From: UBA117 sp049975245
Lineage (GTDB): Archaea > Methanobacteriota > Methanobacteria > Methanobacteriales > Methanobacteriaceae
NCBI GenBank assembly: GCA_049975245.1
Contig: JBNGDB010000015.1
Coordinates: 1-57,299 of the forward strand
DNA: 57,299 nt
Reading direction: 5' to 3'
Part shown: positions 17,382-28,168 of the stretch, in pieces
Layout of the letters: each line of letters begins with the position of its first letter
Numbering within the stretch: the first letter of the stretch is position 1
Translations under genes and position numbers: made by a program
Notes under the pieces: generated by a model
Databases searched by the model: none
Told to the model about the DNA's origin: nothing
What the model saw: the letters and a program-made list of their open reading frames with translations, nothing else

Positions 17382-17696
17382 ATGATAACGATATCGGAAG
17401 CTATTACTACGATAAAAAAAGCAGAAAATGATGCTGATAAGCTAATAGAAGATTCAAAGCAGAAATCATCAGAAATGATTGAAGAAGCTAAGGAAAAATC
17501 CAAAGAAATTATTGAAACAGCCAAAAGTCAAGCCCGTGATGAAGCTGAAAAGATTATTTTTGAAGCTGAAACTAAAGCAAAAAAAGAATCTTACCACATA
17601 TCAAATAAAGCTACTGAAAATTTGGAATTAACTAAAAATCAGGCCATTGAAAAAGTTGATGAAGCCATGTCTATAATAGTAAAAAGCGTTCTATAG
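17382..17696 (+). CDS. ahaH: A1A0 ATP synthase subunit H
   Basis: About 104 residues, almost entirely a charged coiled coil rich in Lys, Glu and Ala with a heptad pattern. Subunit H pairs with subunit E to form the peripheral stalks that hold the A1 head to the membrane sector. It is the first gene of the operon H-I-K-E-C-F-A-B-D. The frame allows ATG at 17370, but GGTGAT at 17372-17377 sits four bases before ATG at 17382, so that start is chosen. It ends seven bases before ahaI. Confidence 0.9.
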   Translation: MITISEAITTIKKAENDADKLIEDSKQKSSEMIEEAKEKSKEIIETAKSQARDEAEKIIFEAETKAKKESYHISNKATENLELTKNQAIEKVDEAMSIIVKSVL

Positions 17697-17703
17697 TGAT
17701 ACT

Positions 17704-19698
17704 ATGTTTATGCCAGCAAAGATGCACAAACTTAAAATAATTACCTTGGACACATATGCCGACTCCGCGGTAAATGCCCTTCATGAAGAGGGAATTGTGC
17801 AGATTCATGATATTTCAGAACGTATTCAACAAGATGCTGAATGGAACCTTATTCTTAACCCTTCCAAAGCAACTAGTTATACCAGTAAAATTTCTTCTCT
17901 TTTGATGAAAACTACCGGAATAGCTGATTTTTTAGGAACTGTTAGTAAAAAGGATAAAAGTATCCTGGATACAGTTAAAAGCTTTATAAATCCAGAAGTA
18001 CCTCCTAAAAAAGAAGTTAAGGTACTTAAAACAGAGGAACTTATTGAAAAAGCAGAATCTTTACTGGATGAAGTGGAAAATAAAACAAAAGCATTGGAAG
18101 AAAAGTTGAGTAAACTGGATTCTGAAAAGAATGAACTGAAAAACGCGGTAAATGTCGCCCAAAAACTTGAATCATTTGATGTTAACTTGGGTGATTTGCA
18201 AAAAACTAAATATACATCGGTAATAGTAGGTAAATTATCAGATGATGCTTATGATAAATTTATTAAGGAATCAAATGCGGTCACTGATAAATTAATTATA
18301 TTAGAAGCCGATCAAGGTAAAGATAAATCCGAAAAAACATTAATTATAATAACTTTAGCCGAATTTGGCGAACAAATATCTTCAATTTTACGAAAACTCG
18401 AATTTGAACGGCTTGAAGTTTCCGGAATTTCTGGTAAACCTAAAGAGGTAATAAAAGAATCAGAAATAAGAATGGAAACCAATGAAACCGAAAGAAACAA
18501 TATTCTTAATGATTTGGCCCAAGTGGCAACTAAATATAGATACGATTTATTAGTTTTAAAAGAAGAATTAGAAATTGAAAAGGATAGAAACGAAATTTTC
18601 TCTTCATTTGGAGAAACAGAAAACACTGTAATGTTAGAAGCATGGGTTCCTGAAAAGAAATCTCAAAAAGCTCTTAAAGTAATAGATGAATCAACTGATG
18701 GACATTCTGTTGTGGAAATGGAAAATCCAGATGGTGAAGATGTCCCAGTTCACCTTGACAATCCTCGATTTGCTAAACCTTATCAGCTATTTGTGGAAAT
18801 GTACTCTCCCCCTAGCTACAAAGAAGTGGATCCAACTATTCTAGTTGCCATTGTATTCCCCTTCTTTTTCGGGTTTTGTTTAACTGACGCCGGTTATGGG
18901 CTGGTGGATGCTTTGGTAGGTTTTATAATATTTAGAGGATTGGGTAAGGTTAACAGTGGAATGAGGAAAATAGGATTAATTTTAATTGCTTGTGGTGTGT
19001 GGGCCATAATTTTAGGCCTTGTAACCAATAGTTTATTAGGCGACTTTTTCCCTACATTTTTAGGCATAGAACTTCCAACGGTTATAGGAATTATAGACTC
19101 TTTCAAATATCCTCAAAACATACTAATTATGGCTTTAATGGTGGGTGTAATCTACACCATTATTGGTTTAGTAATTGGTGCCTACAACAATATACACCGG
19201 GGCGAAATTAGAGAGGCTATGGGAAACCAAATAGTATGGCTAATCATGATGGTAGGTGTAGGGTTACTAGCTGTTTCATTCTTGTTTAATGTAGGTTCTA
19301 TCTACATTGGTGGTGCAGTAGTTGCCGCAGCATTTGTAATGTTATTGTATTTCAATAAATTGTTTGGACTTCTAGATATTTCTGGATTCCTTGGAACAAT
19401 ATTATCTTATGCTAGGTTACTGGCTTTAGCTTTAGCAACCGGAGGAATTGCAATGACAGTTAACATTTTGACCGGTCTTTTAGGAGAGATGGTTCCTTAT
19501 GTGGGCTTTATAATTGCACCCATAATATTTGTGTTTGGACATATTGCCAATGGAGCTTTCCAGACACTCGGAGCATTTATTAACGCTCTTCGTTTGCATT
19601 ACGTAGAATTTTTCAGTCAATTTTATATTGGCGGAAGCTCTAAATTCAGAGCATTTCGTGCGAAAAGAAAACTTACAAAAATAGTTAGGAGTAATTAG
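17704..19698 (+). CDS. ahaI: A1A0 ATP synthase subunit I (a subunit)
   Basis: A 664-residue membrane protein forming the ion half-channels next to the K ring. The N-terminal half (about 1-350) is cytoplasmic with coiled-coil segments (EELIEKAESLLDEVENKTKALEEKL). The C-terminal half has about seven membrane segments, beginning near LVAIVFPFFFGFCLTDAGYG, and includes the conserved arginine-bearing helix SYARLLALALATGG and the FQTLGAFINALRLHYVEFF block near the end. Length is typical. It is tightly packed with ahaH and 12 bases before ahaK. Confidence 0.95.
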   Translation: MFMPAKMHKLKIITLDTYADSAVNALHEEGIVQIHDISERIQQDAEWNLILNPSKATSYTSKISSLLMKTTGIADFLGTVSKKDKSILDTVKSFINPEVPPKKEVKVLKTEELIEKAESLLDEVENKTKALEEKLSKLDSEKNELKNAVNVAQKLESFDVNLGDLQKTKYTSVIVGKLSDDAYDKFIKESNAVTDKLIILEADQGKDKSEKTLIIITLAEFGEQISSILRKLEFERLEVSGISGKPKEVIKESEIRMETNETERNNILNDLAQVATKYRYDLLVLKEELEIEKDRNEIFSSFGETENTVMLEAWVPEKKSQKALKVIDESTDGHSVVEMENPDGEDVPVHLDNPRFAKPYQLFVEMYSPPSYKEVDPTILVAIVFPFFFGFCLTDAGYGLVDALVGFIIFRGLGKVNSGMRKIGLILIACGVWAIILGLVTNSLLGDFFPTFLGIELPTVIGIIDSFKYPQNILIMALMVGVIYTIIGLVIGAYNNIHRGEIREAMGNQIVWLIMMVGVGLLAVSFLFNVGSIYIGGAVVAAAFVMLLYFNKLFGLLDISGFLGTILSYARLLALALATGGIAMTVNILTGLLGEMVPYVGFIIAPIIFVFGHIANGAFQTLGAFINALRLHYVEFFSQFYIGGSSKFRAFRAKRKLTKIVRSN

Positions 19699-19710
19699 GA
19701 GGTAAAAATA

Positions 19711-20199
19711 ATGGTAGAAATTGCTTTAGGTACAGCTTTAGCAGCAATTGGGGCGGGAGTAGCCGTCGGATTTGCTGGATTAGGTTCAGGTTTAGGTCAA
19801 GGTATAGCTGCAGCAGGAAGTGTAGGTGCAGTTGCAGAGGATCCGGACATGTTTGCTCAGGGTATTCTGTTTACTGCGTTGCCTGAGACACAGGCTATTT
19901 ACGGTTTCTTGATTGCTATATTGCTCATGGTATTTGGTGGAATCCTTGGAGGAGGAAATGCTTTACCAGTAGAAGTAGGTTTAGTAGCTGTTGGTGCCGG
20001 GGCCGCAATCGGATTTGCTGGTTTAGGTTCAGGTATGGGTCAAGGAATGGCAGCAGCCTCATCAGTAGGTGCAGTAGTCGAAGATCCAGACATGTTTTCA
20101 CAAGGTATTCTGTTTACTGCGTTGCCTGAGACACAGGCTATTTACGGTTTCTTGATTGCTATATTACTCATGGTATTCGGCGGAATCCTTGGAGGATAA
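19711..20199 (+). CDS. ahaK: A1A0 ATP synthase subunit K (rotor ring), duplicated
   Basis: A 162-residue hydrophobic proteolipid made of two tandem hairpins (about 1-80 and 82-162), so four membrane helices. Each half carries the ion-binding Glu in FTALPETQAIYGF and a glycine-rich first helix with a Gln (LGQGIAAA, MGQGMAAA), a pattern compatible with sodium coupling, though this cannot be settled here. The two halves share a 62-base stretch identical at DNA level (19861-19922 and 20104-20165), which points to gene conversion or a recent duplication. It has a strong AGGAGG ribosome-binding site, fitting the high copy number of ring subunits. Confidence 0.96.
   Translation: MVEIALGTALAAIGAGVAVGFAGLGSGLGQGIAAAGSVGAVAEDPDMFAQGILFTALPETQAIYGFLIAILLMVFGGILGGGNALPVEVGLVAVGAGAAIGFAGLGSGMGQGMAAASSVGAVVEDPDMFSQGILFTALPETQAIYGFLIAILLMVFGGILGG
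19861..20165 (+). repeat. 62-bp direct repeat inside ahaK
   Basis: Positions 19861-19922 and 20104-20165 are identical base for base and 243 bases (81 codons) apart. They encode the ion-binding helix of both hairpins. Synonymous positions also agree, which protein selection alone would not require. Confidence 0.85.
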
Positions 20200-20203
20200 T
20201 CAG

Positions 20204-20827
20204 ATGAATTCAGGGGCAGAAAAAATAGTGTCGAGCATATTATCTGACGCTCAAGGCGAAGCTGATACTATAATTCAAGAAGCTGAAACAAAAGCTAAAT
20301 CAATTATTAATCAGGGTGAAGAACAGGCCCAGATGGAAAAAGAGAAAATAATTGAAGATGCTAAAAAACTAGCTAATATGAAATATCAGCAGATAATCTC
20401 TGAAGCCAAAATGAATGCTAGAAGAACAGAATTGGAAGGAAGGGAAGAAGTAATTGAAAAGGCTTTTAGTAAAGCTGAAGATGAATTAAGAGAAATAGCA
20501 TCTACTTCTTCATCAGAATATTTAGATTCTCTTATAAATATTGTAAAAGAGGCTTCAATTGAAATTGGCGGAGGAGATCTTTTAGTTCTTTTAAAAGAAG
20601 AAGATATTTCTAAGATTAAAGATTCTCTAGTTGATATTGGAGAGTATGTTGAAAAAACTACAGGTAATAAGACATCTATTGAAATTGGAGATAACATCAA
20701 AACTATCGGCGGAGCAATTGTTAAAACAAAAAATGGTGAAATAGAGGTTAACAATACCATCGAAGCAAGAATGCAGAGGTTTAAAAAATCTCTACGATCA
20801 GAAGTTGCACGTGTACTGTTTAAATAG
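20204..20827 (+). CDS. ahaE: A1A0 ATP synthase subunit E
   Basis: About 207 residues. The N-terminal half is a long charged helix and the C-terminal half a globular alpha/beta domain that contacts the A1 head, as in peripheral-stalk subunit E. The frame is open upstream to a TTG inside ahaK, but ATG at 20204 has GGAGGAT at the right distance, overlapping the ahaK stop, and gives the normal start (MNSGAEKIVSSIL). It pairs with subunit H. It ends 11 bases before ahaC. Confidence 0.93.
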   Translation: MNSGAEKIVSSILSDAQGEADTIIQEAETKAKSIINQGEEQAQMEKEKIIEDAKKLANMKYQQIISEAKMNARRTELEGREEVIEKAFSKAEDELREIASTSSSEYLDSLINIVKEASIEIGGGDLLVLLKEEDISKIKDSLVDIGEYVEKTTGNKTSIEIGDNIKTIGGAIVKTKNGEIEVNNTIEARMQRFKKSLRSEVARVLFK

Positions 20828-20838
20828 GGAGGCACAAA

Positions 20839-21996
20839 ATGGTAGAAAGTATTACAGCAATAGTAACTTCCCTAGGATTCTCCTCAATAGAATCGTTTTT
20901 AGGTCTTATATTTTTAGTTGGAGCTGTAATTGGAGTCATAGTTGTAATTGTAACCATCAAACCAGTTCTGGATACTTTTCCCTACGCATACCCCAATGCA
21001 AGGGTAAGGGCTAGAATCGGCCGTTTGTTCACAGAAAAACAATTTTCTGAGATAATTGAAGCTGAGGGAATTGAAGAGGTTAAAAATTATTTAAGAGGAG
21101 TTACAGAATATGCCCAATATGTGGATAAATTTCCGCTGGAAAAAGCTTTGGATTCACAATTGGCAGAAACTTATGATGTTGTTGCAAGAATAGCTCCAGG
21201 CAAAATAAAACCAGTTTTTCGAGCTTTACTGAAAAAATGGGATATTAGAAATATAAAAAGTTTACTTACCGCCAAAGAAGTTGGTTTAAGCCGTGAGGAA
21301 ACGCTGGATCTAATGGTTCCATTTGGAGAAATCACCGAATTATTGGAAAAATTGATAGATGCTAAAGATGTTATCGAAGTAGTCACTGGTCTTGAAGGAA
21401 CTGAGTTTGCTCAAGTCTTAGAAGACAGCTTAAATGATTATAAAGATATGGACATGCTACTGCCATTAGAGGCAGCACTTGACAAATACTACCTTGATAA
21501 TTTAATGAAAGCAGTTGCCAATCCAAGTGATGATAGTACCACTATATTGAATAGTTATATAGGTACCCAGGTTGATTCAACTAATCTAAAAATTATTTTA
21601 AGGGCGAAGGTAGACGGCTTAAAATATGATGATATCCAACCATATATGGTAAAGAAAGGTTATCAAATAAGAGAATGGAAGTTAAAAGATTTAATGGAGG
21701 CAGAAGACGTAGCTGGTGTTATCAGCAGTTTGGAAAGTACTGACTATGCCAACATAATGGCAGAGGCACTTTCAGAATATAATGCAACTGGGTCTCTGGA
21801 GCCATTTGAATTAGCTCTAGATAAACACGTTGTGAGTCTGGCTAAAGATCTTTCAACCAAAAAACCATTCGGAGTTGGACCTATTATAGCATTTATAAGT
21901 AGAAAAGAAATTGAAATTAAAAATTTAAAGGTTATAGCTCGTGGAAAAAGGGAAATTGGTTTTCCGGTTTCTAAAATTAAGGAGATGTTAATATGA
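20839..21996 (+). CDS. ahaC: A1A0 ATP synthase subunit C
   Basis: A 385-residue subunit that links the central stalk to the K ring, related to V-type subunit d. It begins with a hydrophobic segment (LGLIFLVGAVIGVIVVIVTIK, about residues 18-40), which archaeal homologues from this group show, followed by an all-helical body with the repeated pattern of YANARVRA-type and LESTDYA-type motifs. Start ATG follows AGGGAGG. Its stop overlaps the ahaF start by four bases (ATGA at 21993). Confidence 0.93.
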   Translation: MVESITAIVTSLGFSSIESFLGLIFLVGAVIGVIVVIVTIKPVLDTFPYAYPNARVRARIGRLFTEKQFSEIIEAEGIEEVKNYLRGVTEYAQYVDKFPLEKALDSQLAETYDVVARIAPGKIKPVFRALLKKWDIRNIKSLLTAKEVGLSREETLDLMVPFGEITELLEKLIDAKDVIEVVTGLEGTEFAQVLEDSLNDYKDMDMLLPLEAALDKYYLDNLMKAVANPSDDSTTILNSYIGTQVDSTNLKIILRAKVDGLKYDDIQPYMVKKGYQIREWKLKDLMEAEDVAGVISSLESTDYANIMAEALSEYNATGSLEPFELALDKHVVSLAKDLSTKKPFGVGPIIAFISRKEIEIKNLKVIARGKREIGFPVSKIKEMLI

Positions 21997-22309
21997 GTTC
22001 ATCTATTGCAGTGCTAGCTGATCCAGATACAGTAACCGGCTTCCGTTTAGGTGGAGTGAAGGAAGGTTACCCTGTAGAGAATCGAGAAGAAGCAGAAAAC
22101 ACCTTAAAAGATCTCATTAAAAAGGATTTTTCCATAATTATTACAACTGAAAAAATTGGAGATGAGTTAAGGGAAACTATTGAGAAATTCACAAAGTCAA
22201 GCGCATTACCTATGATAATAGAAATACCCGATAAAACAGGCCCAATGGAAAGAGCAACTGACCCGATGGGCGAACTTATCAAAAGAGTGATTGGGGTTGA
22301 GATGGTAAA

Positions 22310-22313
<4 letters not shown>
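21993..22313 (+). CDS. ahaF: A1A0 ATP synthase subunit F
   Basis: A 106-residue central-stalk subunit with the typical alternating fold: IAVLADPDTVTGFRLGGV, a FSIIITTEKIGDELRETI strand-helix, and a C-terminal LIKRVIGVEMVK tail. Length is normal. AAGGAGATG precedes the ATG. It overlaps ahaC and ahaA by four bases each (ATGA), which suggests translational coupling across the three genes. Confidence 0.95.
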
Positions 22314-24064
<1,751 letters not shown>

Positions 24065-24066
24065 AA

Positions 24067-25458
24067 ATGAATGCCAATATTAAAACAAGGGAATATACAA
24101 CTGTTTCTGAAGTCGCCGGACCTTTGATGATAGTGGAAGGCGTTGAAGGCGTTGCTTATAACGAAATAGTTGACATTGAAACACCTTCTGGTGAGAAAAG
24201 AAGAGGACAAGTCCTGGAAGTTAAAGATGATCTGGCAGTTGTACAGGTTTTCGAAGGAACCAGCGACTTGAACACGGCTACTACAAAAGTAAGATTTACT
24301 GGAGAAACAGCTAAAATTGGTGTTTCATTAGATATGATGGGCAGAATCTTTAACGGTACTGGGAAACCTATAGATGGCGGACCAGAAATTATACCTGAAG
24401 AGGAGTTAGATATTAATGGTAGCCCTATGAATCCATCTGCGCGAGAATTTCCAGCAGAGTTCATTCAAACAGGTATATCTACCATAGACGGTATGAACAC
24501 CTTGGTAAGAGGTCAAAAATTACCTATTTTTTCAGGTTCCGGATTACCACACAATGAACTGGCTGCACAGATTGCAAGACAAGCTAAAGTACTTGCCGAA
24601 GAAAGTGAATTTTCAGTTATATTCGCGGCAATGGGTATTACCCACGAAGAAGCAAATTACTTTATGAGGGACTTTGAAAGAACAGGAGCACTGGAAAGGG
24701 TAACTGTATTCATGAACCTAGCCGACGACCCTGCTATTGAAAGGATTATAACTCCAAGGATGGCTCTTACCACCGCAGAATATCTGGCTTTTGAACATAA
24801 TATGCACGTTTTGGTTATATTAACTGACCTGACTAATTATTGTGAAGCATTAAGAGAAATATCTGCAGCTCGTGAAGAAGTACCTGGAAGAAGAGGATAC
24901 CCGGGTTATATGTACACGGATTTAGCCAGCATATACGAGAGAGCAGGAAGGATTGTAGGGAAAGAAGGTTCAATCACCCAGATGCCAATACTGGTTATGC
25001 CTCAAGACGATATTACTCATCCTATACCTGATCTTACTGGATACATTACAGAAGGCCAGATTGTATTAAGCAGAGATCTTCACCGTAAAGGTATTTATCC
25101 ACCAGTAGATGTGCTTCCTTCACTATCTAGACTGATGAGTGGGGGTATTGGTGAAGAAAGAACTCGTGAAGATCATAGTGGTGTTTCTGATCAATTATAT
25201 TCAGCTTATGCGGAAGGCCGTGATTTAAGAGATTTAATGGCGGTAGTTGGTGAAGAAGCGCTTACAGAAAGGGATAGGAAATTCTTAAGTTTTGCGGATG
25301 AATTTGAAAATAGATTCATCACTCAAAGCAGAGATGAAGATCGTTCCATACAAGAAACTTTAGACCTTGGATGGGAATTATTAGGTCTACTGCCAGAATC
25401 TGAGCTTAAGAGGGTTAGAGAAGAGCATATTCCAAAATATCACCCTAACTATAAATAA
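24067..25458 (+). CDS. ahaB: A1A0 ATP synthase regulatory subunit B
   Basis: About 463 residues, the non-catalytic partner of subunit A. It lacks a functional P-loop (FSGSGLPHNELAAQI in its place) and carries the conserved ILVMPQDDITHPIPDLTGYITEGQI and the PPVDVLPSLSRLM blocks. ATG at 24061 overlaps the ahaA stop (ATGA), but GAGG at 24056-24059 lies seven bases before ATG at 24067, which is preferred. Length is typical. It ends about 30 bases before ahaD. Confidence 0.96.
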   Translation: MNANIKTREYTTVSEVAGPLMIVEGVEGVAYNEIVDIETPSGEKRRGQVLEVKDDLAVVQVFEGTSDLNTATTKVRFTGETAKIGVSLDMMGRIFNGTGKPIDGGPEIIPEEELDINGSPMNPSAREFPAEFIQTGISTIDGMNTLVRGQKLPIFSGSGLPHNELAAQIARQAKVLAEESEFSVIFAAMGITHEEANYFMRDFERTGALERVTVFMNLADDPAIERIITPRMALTTAEYLAFEHNMHVLVILTDLTNYCEALREISAAREEVPGRRGYPGYMYTDLASIYERAGRIVGKEGSITQMPILVMPQDDITHPIPDLTGYITEGQIVLSRDLHRKGIYPPVDVLPSLSRLMSGGIGEERTREDHSGVSDQLYSAYAEGRDLRDLMAVVGEEALTERDRKFLSFADEFENRFITQSRDEDRSIQETLDLGWELLGLLPESELKRVREEHIPKYHPNYK

Positions 25459-25489
25459 TCTTATTCCAATTTTTATTTAGAGGGATAAA

Positions 25490-26128
25490 ATGGCACAAGA
25501 GATGATAGAAGGGATTAATCCAACTCGGATGGAACTTCTAAAACTTAAAGATAGGGAAAAACTTGCAATTAAAGGTCATAGTCTCTTAAAAGAGAAAAGA
25601 AATGCCCTTATTATGGAGTTTTTCAATATTCTTGAACGGGTTAAAGGGTCCCGAGAGAATGTTGAAGATAAATTGAAAGAAGCATTTGATGATTTAACCA
25701 CAGCCCAAATTGTCATGGGAGATTTAGCGGTAAAAAAGGCTGCAATGGCTGTTAAAGAATCTGTTGAAGTTGATATTGAGTCTAGAAGTGTCATGGGTGT
25801 TGTAGTTCCTTTGATTGATTCTAAATCTTCAGATAGGACTATGGTGGAGCGAGGATATGGATTTGTTGATACCTCTGTAAAGCTGGATGAAGCGGCTCAT
25901 AATTTTGAAGAGTCAATAAAACTTATTATTGAACTTGCAGAAATTGAAAAGACTATTATACTTCTTGCTGGTGAAATAGAATCAACAAAAAGAAGAGTGA
26001 ATGCATTAGAACATATAATAATTCCTCGACTGGAAAACACTGTTAAATACATAGAAATGCGGCTAGAAGAGATGGAAAGAGAGAATTTTGTCAGGTTAAA
26101 AATGATTAAAAAAGCAATGGAGATGTAA
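25490..26128 (+). CDS. ahaD: A1A0 ATP synthase subunit D
   Basis: A 212-residue central-stalk subunit composed of two long helices with a short domain between them. The conserved N-terminus (INPTRMELLKLKDREKLAIKGHSLLKEKRNAL) and C-terminus (TKRRVNALEHIIIPRLENTVKYIEMRLEEMERENFVRLKMIK) are intact. It follows ahaB with AGAGGGATAAA before the ATG. The next gene starts three bases after its stop and is probably in the same transcript. Confidence 0.96.
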   Translation: MAQEMIEGINPTRMELLKLKDREKLAIKGHSLLKEKRNALIMEFFNILERVKGSRENVEDKLKEAFDDLTTAQIVMGDLAVKKAAMAVKESVEVDIESRSVMGVVVPLIDSKSSDRTMVERGYGFVDTSVKLDEAAHNFEESIKLIIELAEIEKTIILLAGEIESTKRRVNALEHIIIPRLENTVKYIEMRLEEMERENFVRLKMIKKAMEM

Positions 26129-26131
26129 TTT

Positions 26132-26515
26132 ATGGTTAGAATTATGACCAGATTGGGAGAAATTAAAAAAACTCAAGAGGCTTACCAATCGGCTCTGGTT
26201 GATTTTAAAATAGGCACAATTTCTGGAAATTTAAGGGCCATAATTGCAGATGATGATGTTGAAGTGAAATCTGGCGAAGCAGTTCCTATAAAAATCAAAC
26301 ATATCGACATGCCTGCCAATCACATATGTTACATGTGTGCCTATGCTGCTAATGGATTAGGACATCCTATTGCTGCAGGTGAAGAAACACCATTGCCAAT
26401 CACTATGGATAGATCTGCGGATTATGCAACCTTTGTCGTGGCTCTGGACGGAAAAATTAATAAGGGAGATTTATTGGGAGTTTTAATATTGCTTCCAATT
26501 GAACTGACTCATTAA
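26132..26515 (+). CDS. Small conserved archaeal protein, possibly DUF22
   Basis: A 127-residue protein with beta-rich character, two cysteines in ICYMCAYAANGLG, and no membrane segment. It resembles small methanogen proteins annotated as DUF22, an assignment I hold only tentatively. It starts three bases after the ahaD stop and is followed by T-rich terminator-like runs, so it is likely the last gene of the ATP synthase transcript. Whether it contributes to the enzyme is unknown. Confidence 0.6.
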   Translation: MVRIMTRLGEIKKTQEAYQSALVDFKIGTISGNLRAIIADDDVEVKSGEAVPIKIKHIDMPANHICYMCAYAANGLGHPIAAGEETPLPITMDRSADYATFVVALDGKINKGDLLGVLILLPIELTH

Positions 26516-26540
26516 ACTCTTTATCCCTTATTCTTATATT

Positions 26541-26580
26541 CTTTCTTTTATTTTCAAGTTCTACTATTTTTTTATATTTT
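26541..26580 (+). terminator. T-rich terminator region after the ATP synthase operon
   Basis: Repeated T runs, including T7 at 26567-26573, follow the last gene of the operon. Archaeal termination uses such oligo-T tracts without a hairpin. It is assigned by composition and position. Confidence 0.45.
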
Positions 26581-26663
26581 TATAAAAATTTTATAATATT
26601 TCTTAAAAATTTATAATGAAGAAAATTATATAATCTATTAATTATTTAGAGGGGGAGTTAATA

Positions 26664-27179
26664 ATGGCACCACATTGCGATACCATGGATGGCCCAGTAG
26701 TAACTGCAGCAGAAATGGCGCTTGAAATGGAAAACATAAATTATATACTTCCATTTATTGCTAAAGAATCTGAAGATGAGTTAAAATACGCTTTTGAAAA
26801 AACTTTAATTGTAAGGGGATTAAGTGAAGACGCTGCAGACATAGCAGACTACTGGTTTTTTGAAACAGCAGTAAGACTTCATAGAAAAAATGAGGGAAAA
26901 CCTTACTATGGCCTTAAACCAGCAGGACTTGATTGGGGACCAGTTGTATCCTTGGCTGAAAATGCATTAGAAAGTGAAGATTCCAATGAAATAATTCAAT
27001 TTTTATCTGACATGGTTGAAGATAAAATATATAGTAAATTTTCCAATGCACTTGAAAAAAAGGATTATGACTTAAATGATGTTGAAGCAGCTAGAAAATA
27101 TACAAATTCAATGTTAGATTTTGTTTTATATTCCAATGATTTATATAAATTCTTAAAAAAAGATGAAGAAGAAACATAG
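26664..27179 (+). CDS. DUF6448 family protein
   Basis: A 171-residue protein starting MAPHCDTMDGPVVTAAEMALE, which is the recognisable opening of a small family of unknown function (DUF6448), found in bacteria and methanogens. It is all-helical, acidic and without membrane segments. The early His, Cys and Asp residues and a later LHRKNEGKPYYGLKP stretch are conserved marks and could bind a metal. It has a GAGGGGGAG ribosome-binding site and its own TATA-like region (AATTATATAATC), so it is likely monocistronic. Confidence 0.78.
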   Translation: MAPHCDTMDGPVVTAAEMALEMENINYILPFIAKESEDELKYAFEKTLIVRGLSEDAADIADYWFFETAVRLHRKNEGKPYYGLKPAGLDWGPVVSLAENALESEDSNEIIQFLSDMVEDKIYSKFSNALEKKDYDLNDVEAARKYTNSMLDFVLYSNDLYKFLKKDEEET

Positions 27180-27221
27180 TTCCCTAAAAATAGAATAAGT
27201 ATAAATAGTTAAGCTAGACCT

Positions 27222-27650
27222 TTAATATTTTTTAAAACTTTCTTTTATATAATTTGAAAGTGATAGATTAGCATAATCGATTTGTTCCAGTAAGTCGTCA
27301 ATCTGATATTTTAAATCATAATAAGGCTCAAGATGCAATTTCTTTGTTTTATTTAATTTTTTCATGTCGGTGGTTCTTTTTTTGCGGGGTTCTCCTCTAA
27401 ATATATTAGAAATACCGCTGGAATTGTTTTGTGAATATTTTTCTCTTATGTTCTTCCTTTGTTCCAGATATTCTGATTCAATTAACCTTATCTCTTTGGC
27501 GATAACCTTTCTAAGTTCTAGTAAAATTAATTTTCTTTTATCTAATTCCTTTAAAAGATGTCTAGATTCAGCTATGGAATCTGCCTCAATTTCAATATCT
27601 GCAATTTCTATAATCAGATCTTGATAGTCTTCAATAGTATAAGAATTCAT
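27222..27650 (-). CDS. Hypothetical coiled-coil protein
   Basis: About 142 residues, not recognised. It is mostly helical and charged with a coiled-coil pattern at about residues 10-75 (IEIEADSIAESRHLLKELDK) and 105-140, joined by a basic linker (GEPRKKRTTDMKKLNKTKK) that could bind nucleic acid. ATG at 27650 is preferred over TTG at 27653 because GAAGG lies seven bases before it. The next gene upstream on the same strand ends about 70 bases away. Confidence 0.55.
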   Translation of the reverse strand: MNSYTIEDYQDLIIEIADIEIEADSIAESRHLLKELDKRKLILLELRKVIAKEIRLIESEYLEQRKNIREKYSQNNSSGISNIFRGEPRKKRTTDMKKLNKTKKLHLEPYYDLKYQIDDLLEQIDYANLSLSNYIKESFKKY

Positions 27651-27722
27651 CAATTTACCTTCTAGAAGTATTAAAGATAGTCTTAATATAAATTTTGTTT
27701 ATAGTTAGTTTAAACAATTAAT

Positions 27723-28073
27723 CTAGGCATTTTCCAAGTCAATAATAATTTTTAACATTTTATCTTCAATTTCACACCATGTTCGCATTTCTTGATTTTC
27801 TTTAGCCATATCTCTTATTTTGTATAAAACATTGGTTAAAGGTGTGGTGTTTAAAATACCTGTTTTATTCTCAGGTTTAGAAGATATAAGTATTATTGTT
27901 ACAATTTTATTTTCTATTTGTACGTTATAATTAATTGCATTTATATAAATGGTATCTGAAAGTCTTAAAAGAAGTTTTATGTATTTAATGGGAAGATTAC
28001 TTTTGCTAATAATGTCCTTTATTTTGTCGTTTTCTCGGCACTGCTCAATATCAATTTCCACTAAAACCACCAT
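27723..28073 (-). CDS. Hypothetical protein
   Basis: A 116-residue protein, not recognised. It has an acidic N-terminus, a central beta pair (IYINAINYNVQIENKIVTIILISSK) and a C-terminal helix. GTG at 28061 is an alternative start, because GGTGG would then act as its ribosome-binding site. It lies between mntP and the coiled-coil gene on the same strand, with about 70 and 95 bases around it. Confidence 0.5.
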   Translation of the reverse strand: MVVLVEIDIEQCRENDKIKDIISKSNLPIKYIKLLLRLSDTIYINAINYNVQIENKIVTIILISSKPENKTGILNTTPLTNVLYKIRDMAKENQEMRTWCEIEDKMLKIIIDLENA

Positions 28074-28168
28074 TATTATTATTTTAATTATTCAATATAA
28101 AATTAAGTATTGATATTTAACTTTCTTATTTTAACTTTTAAATTATAATTAAGGTTTATTATAGCCAA

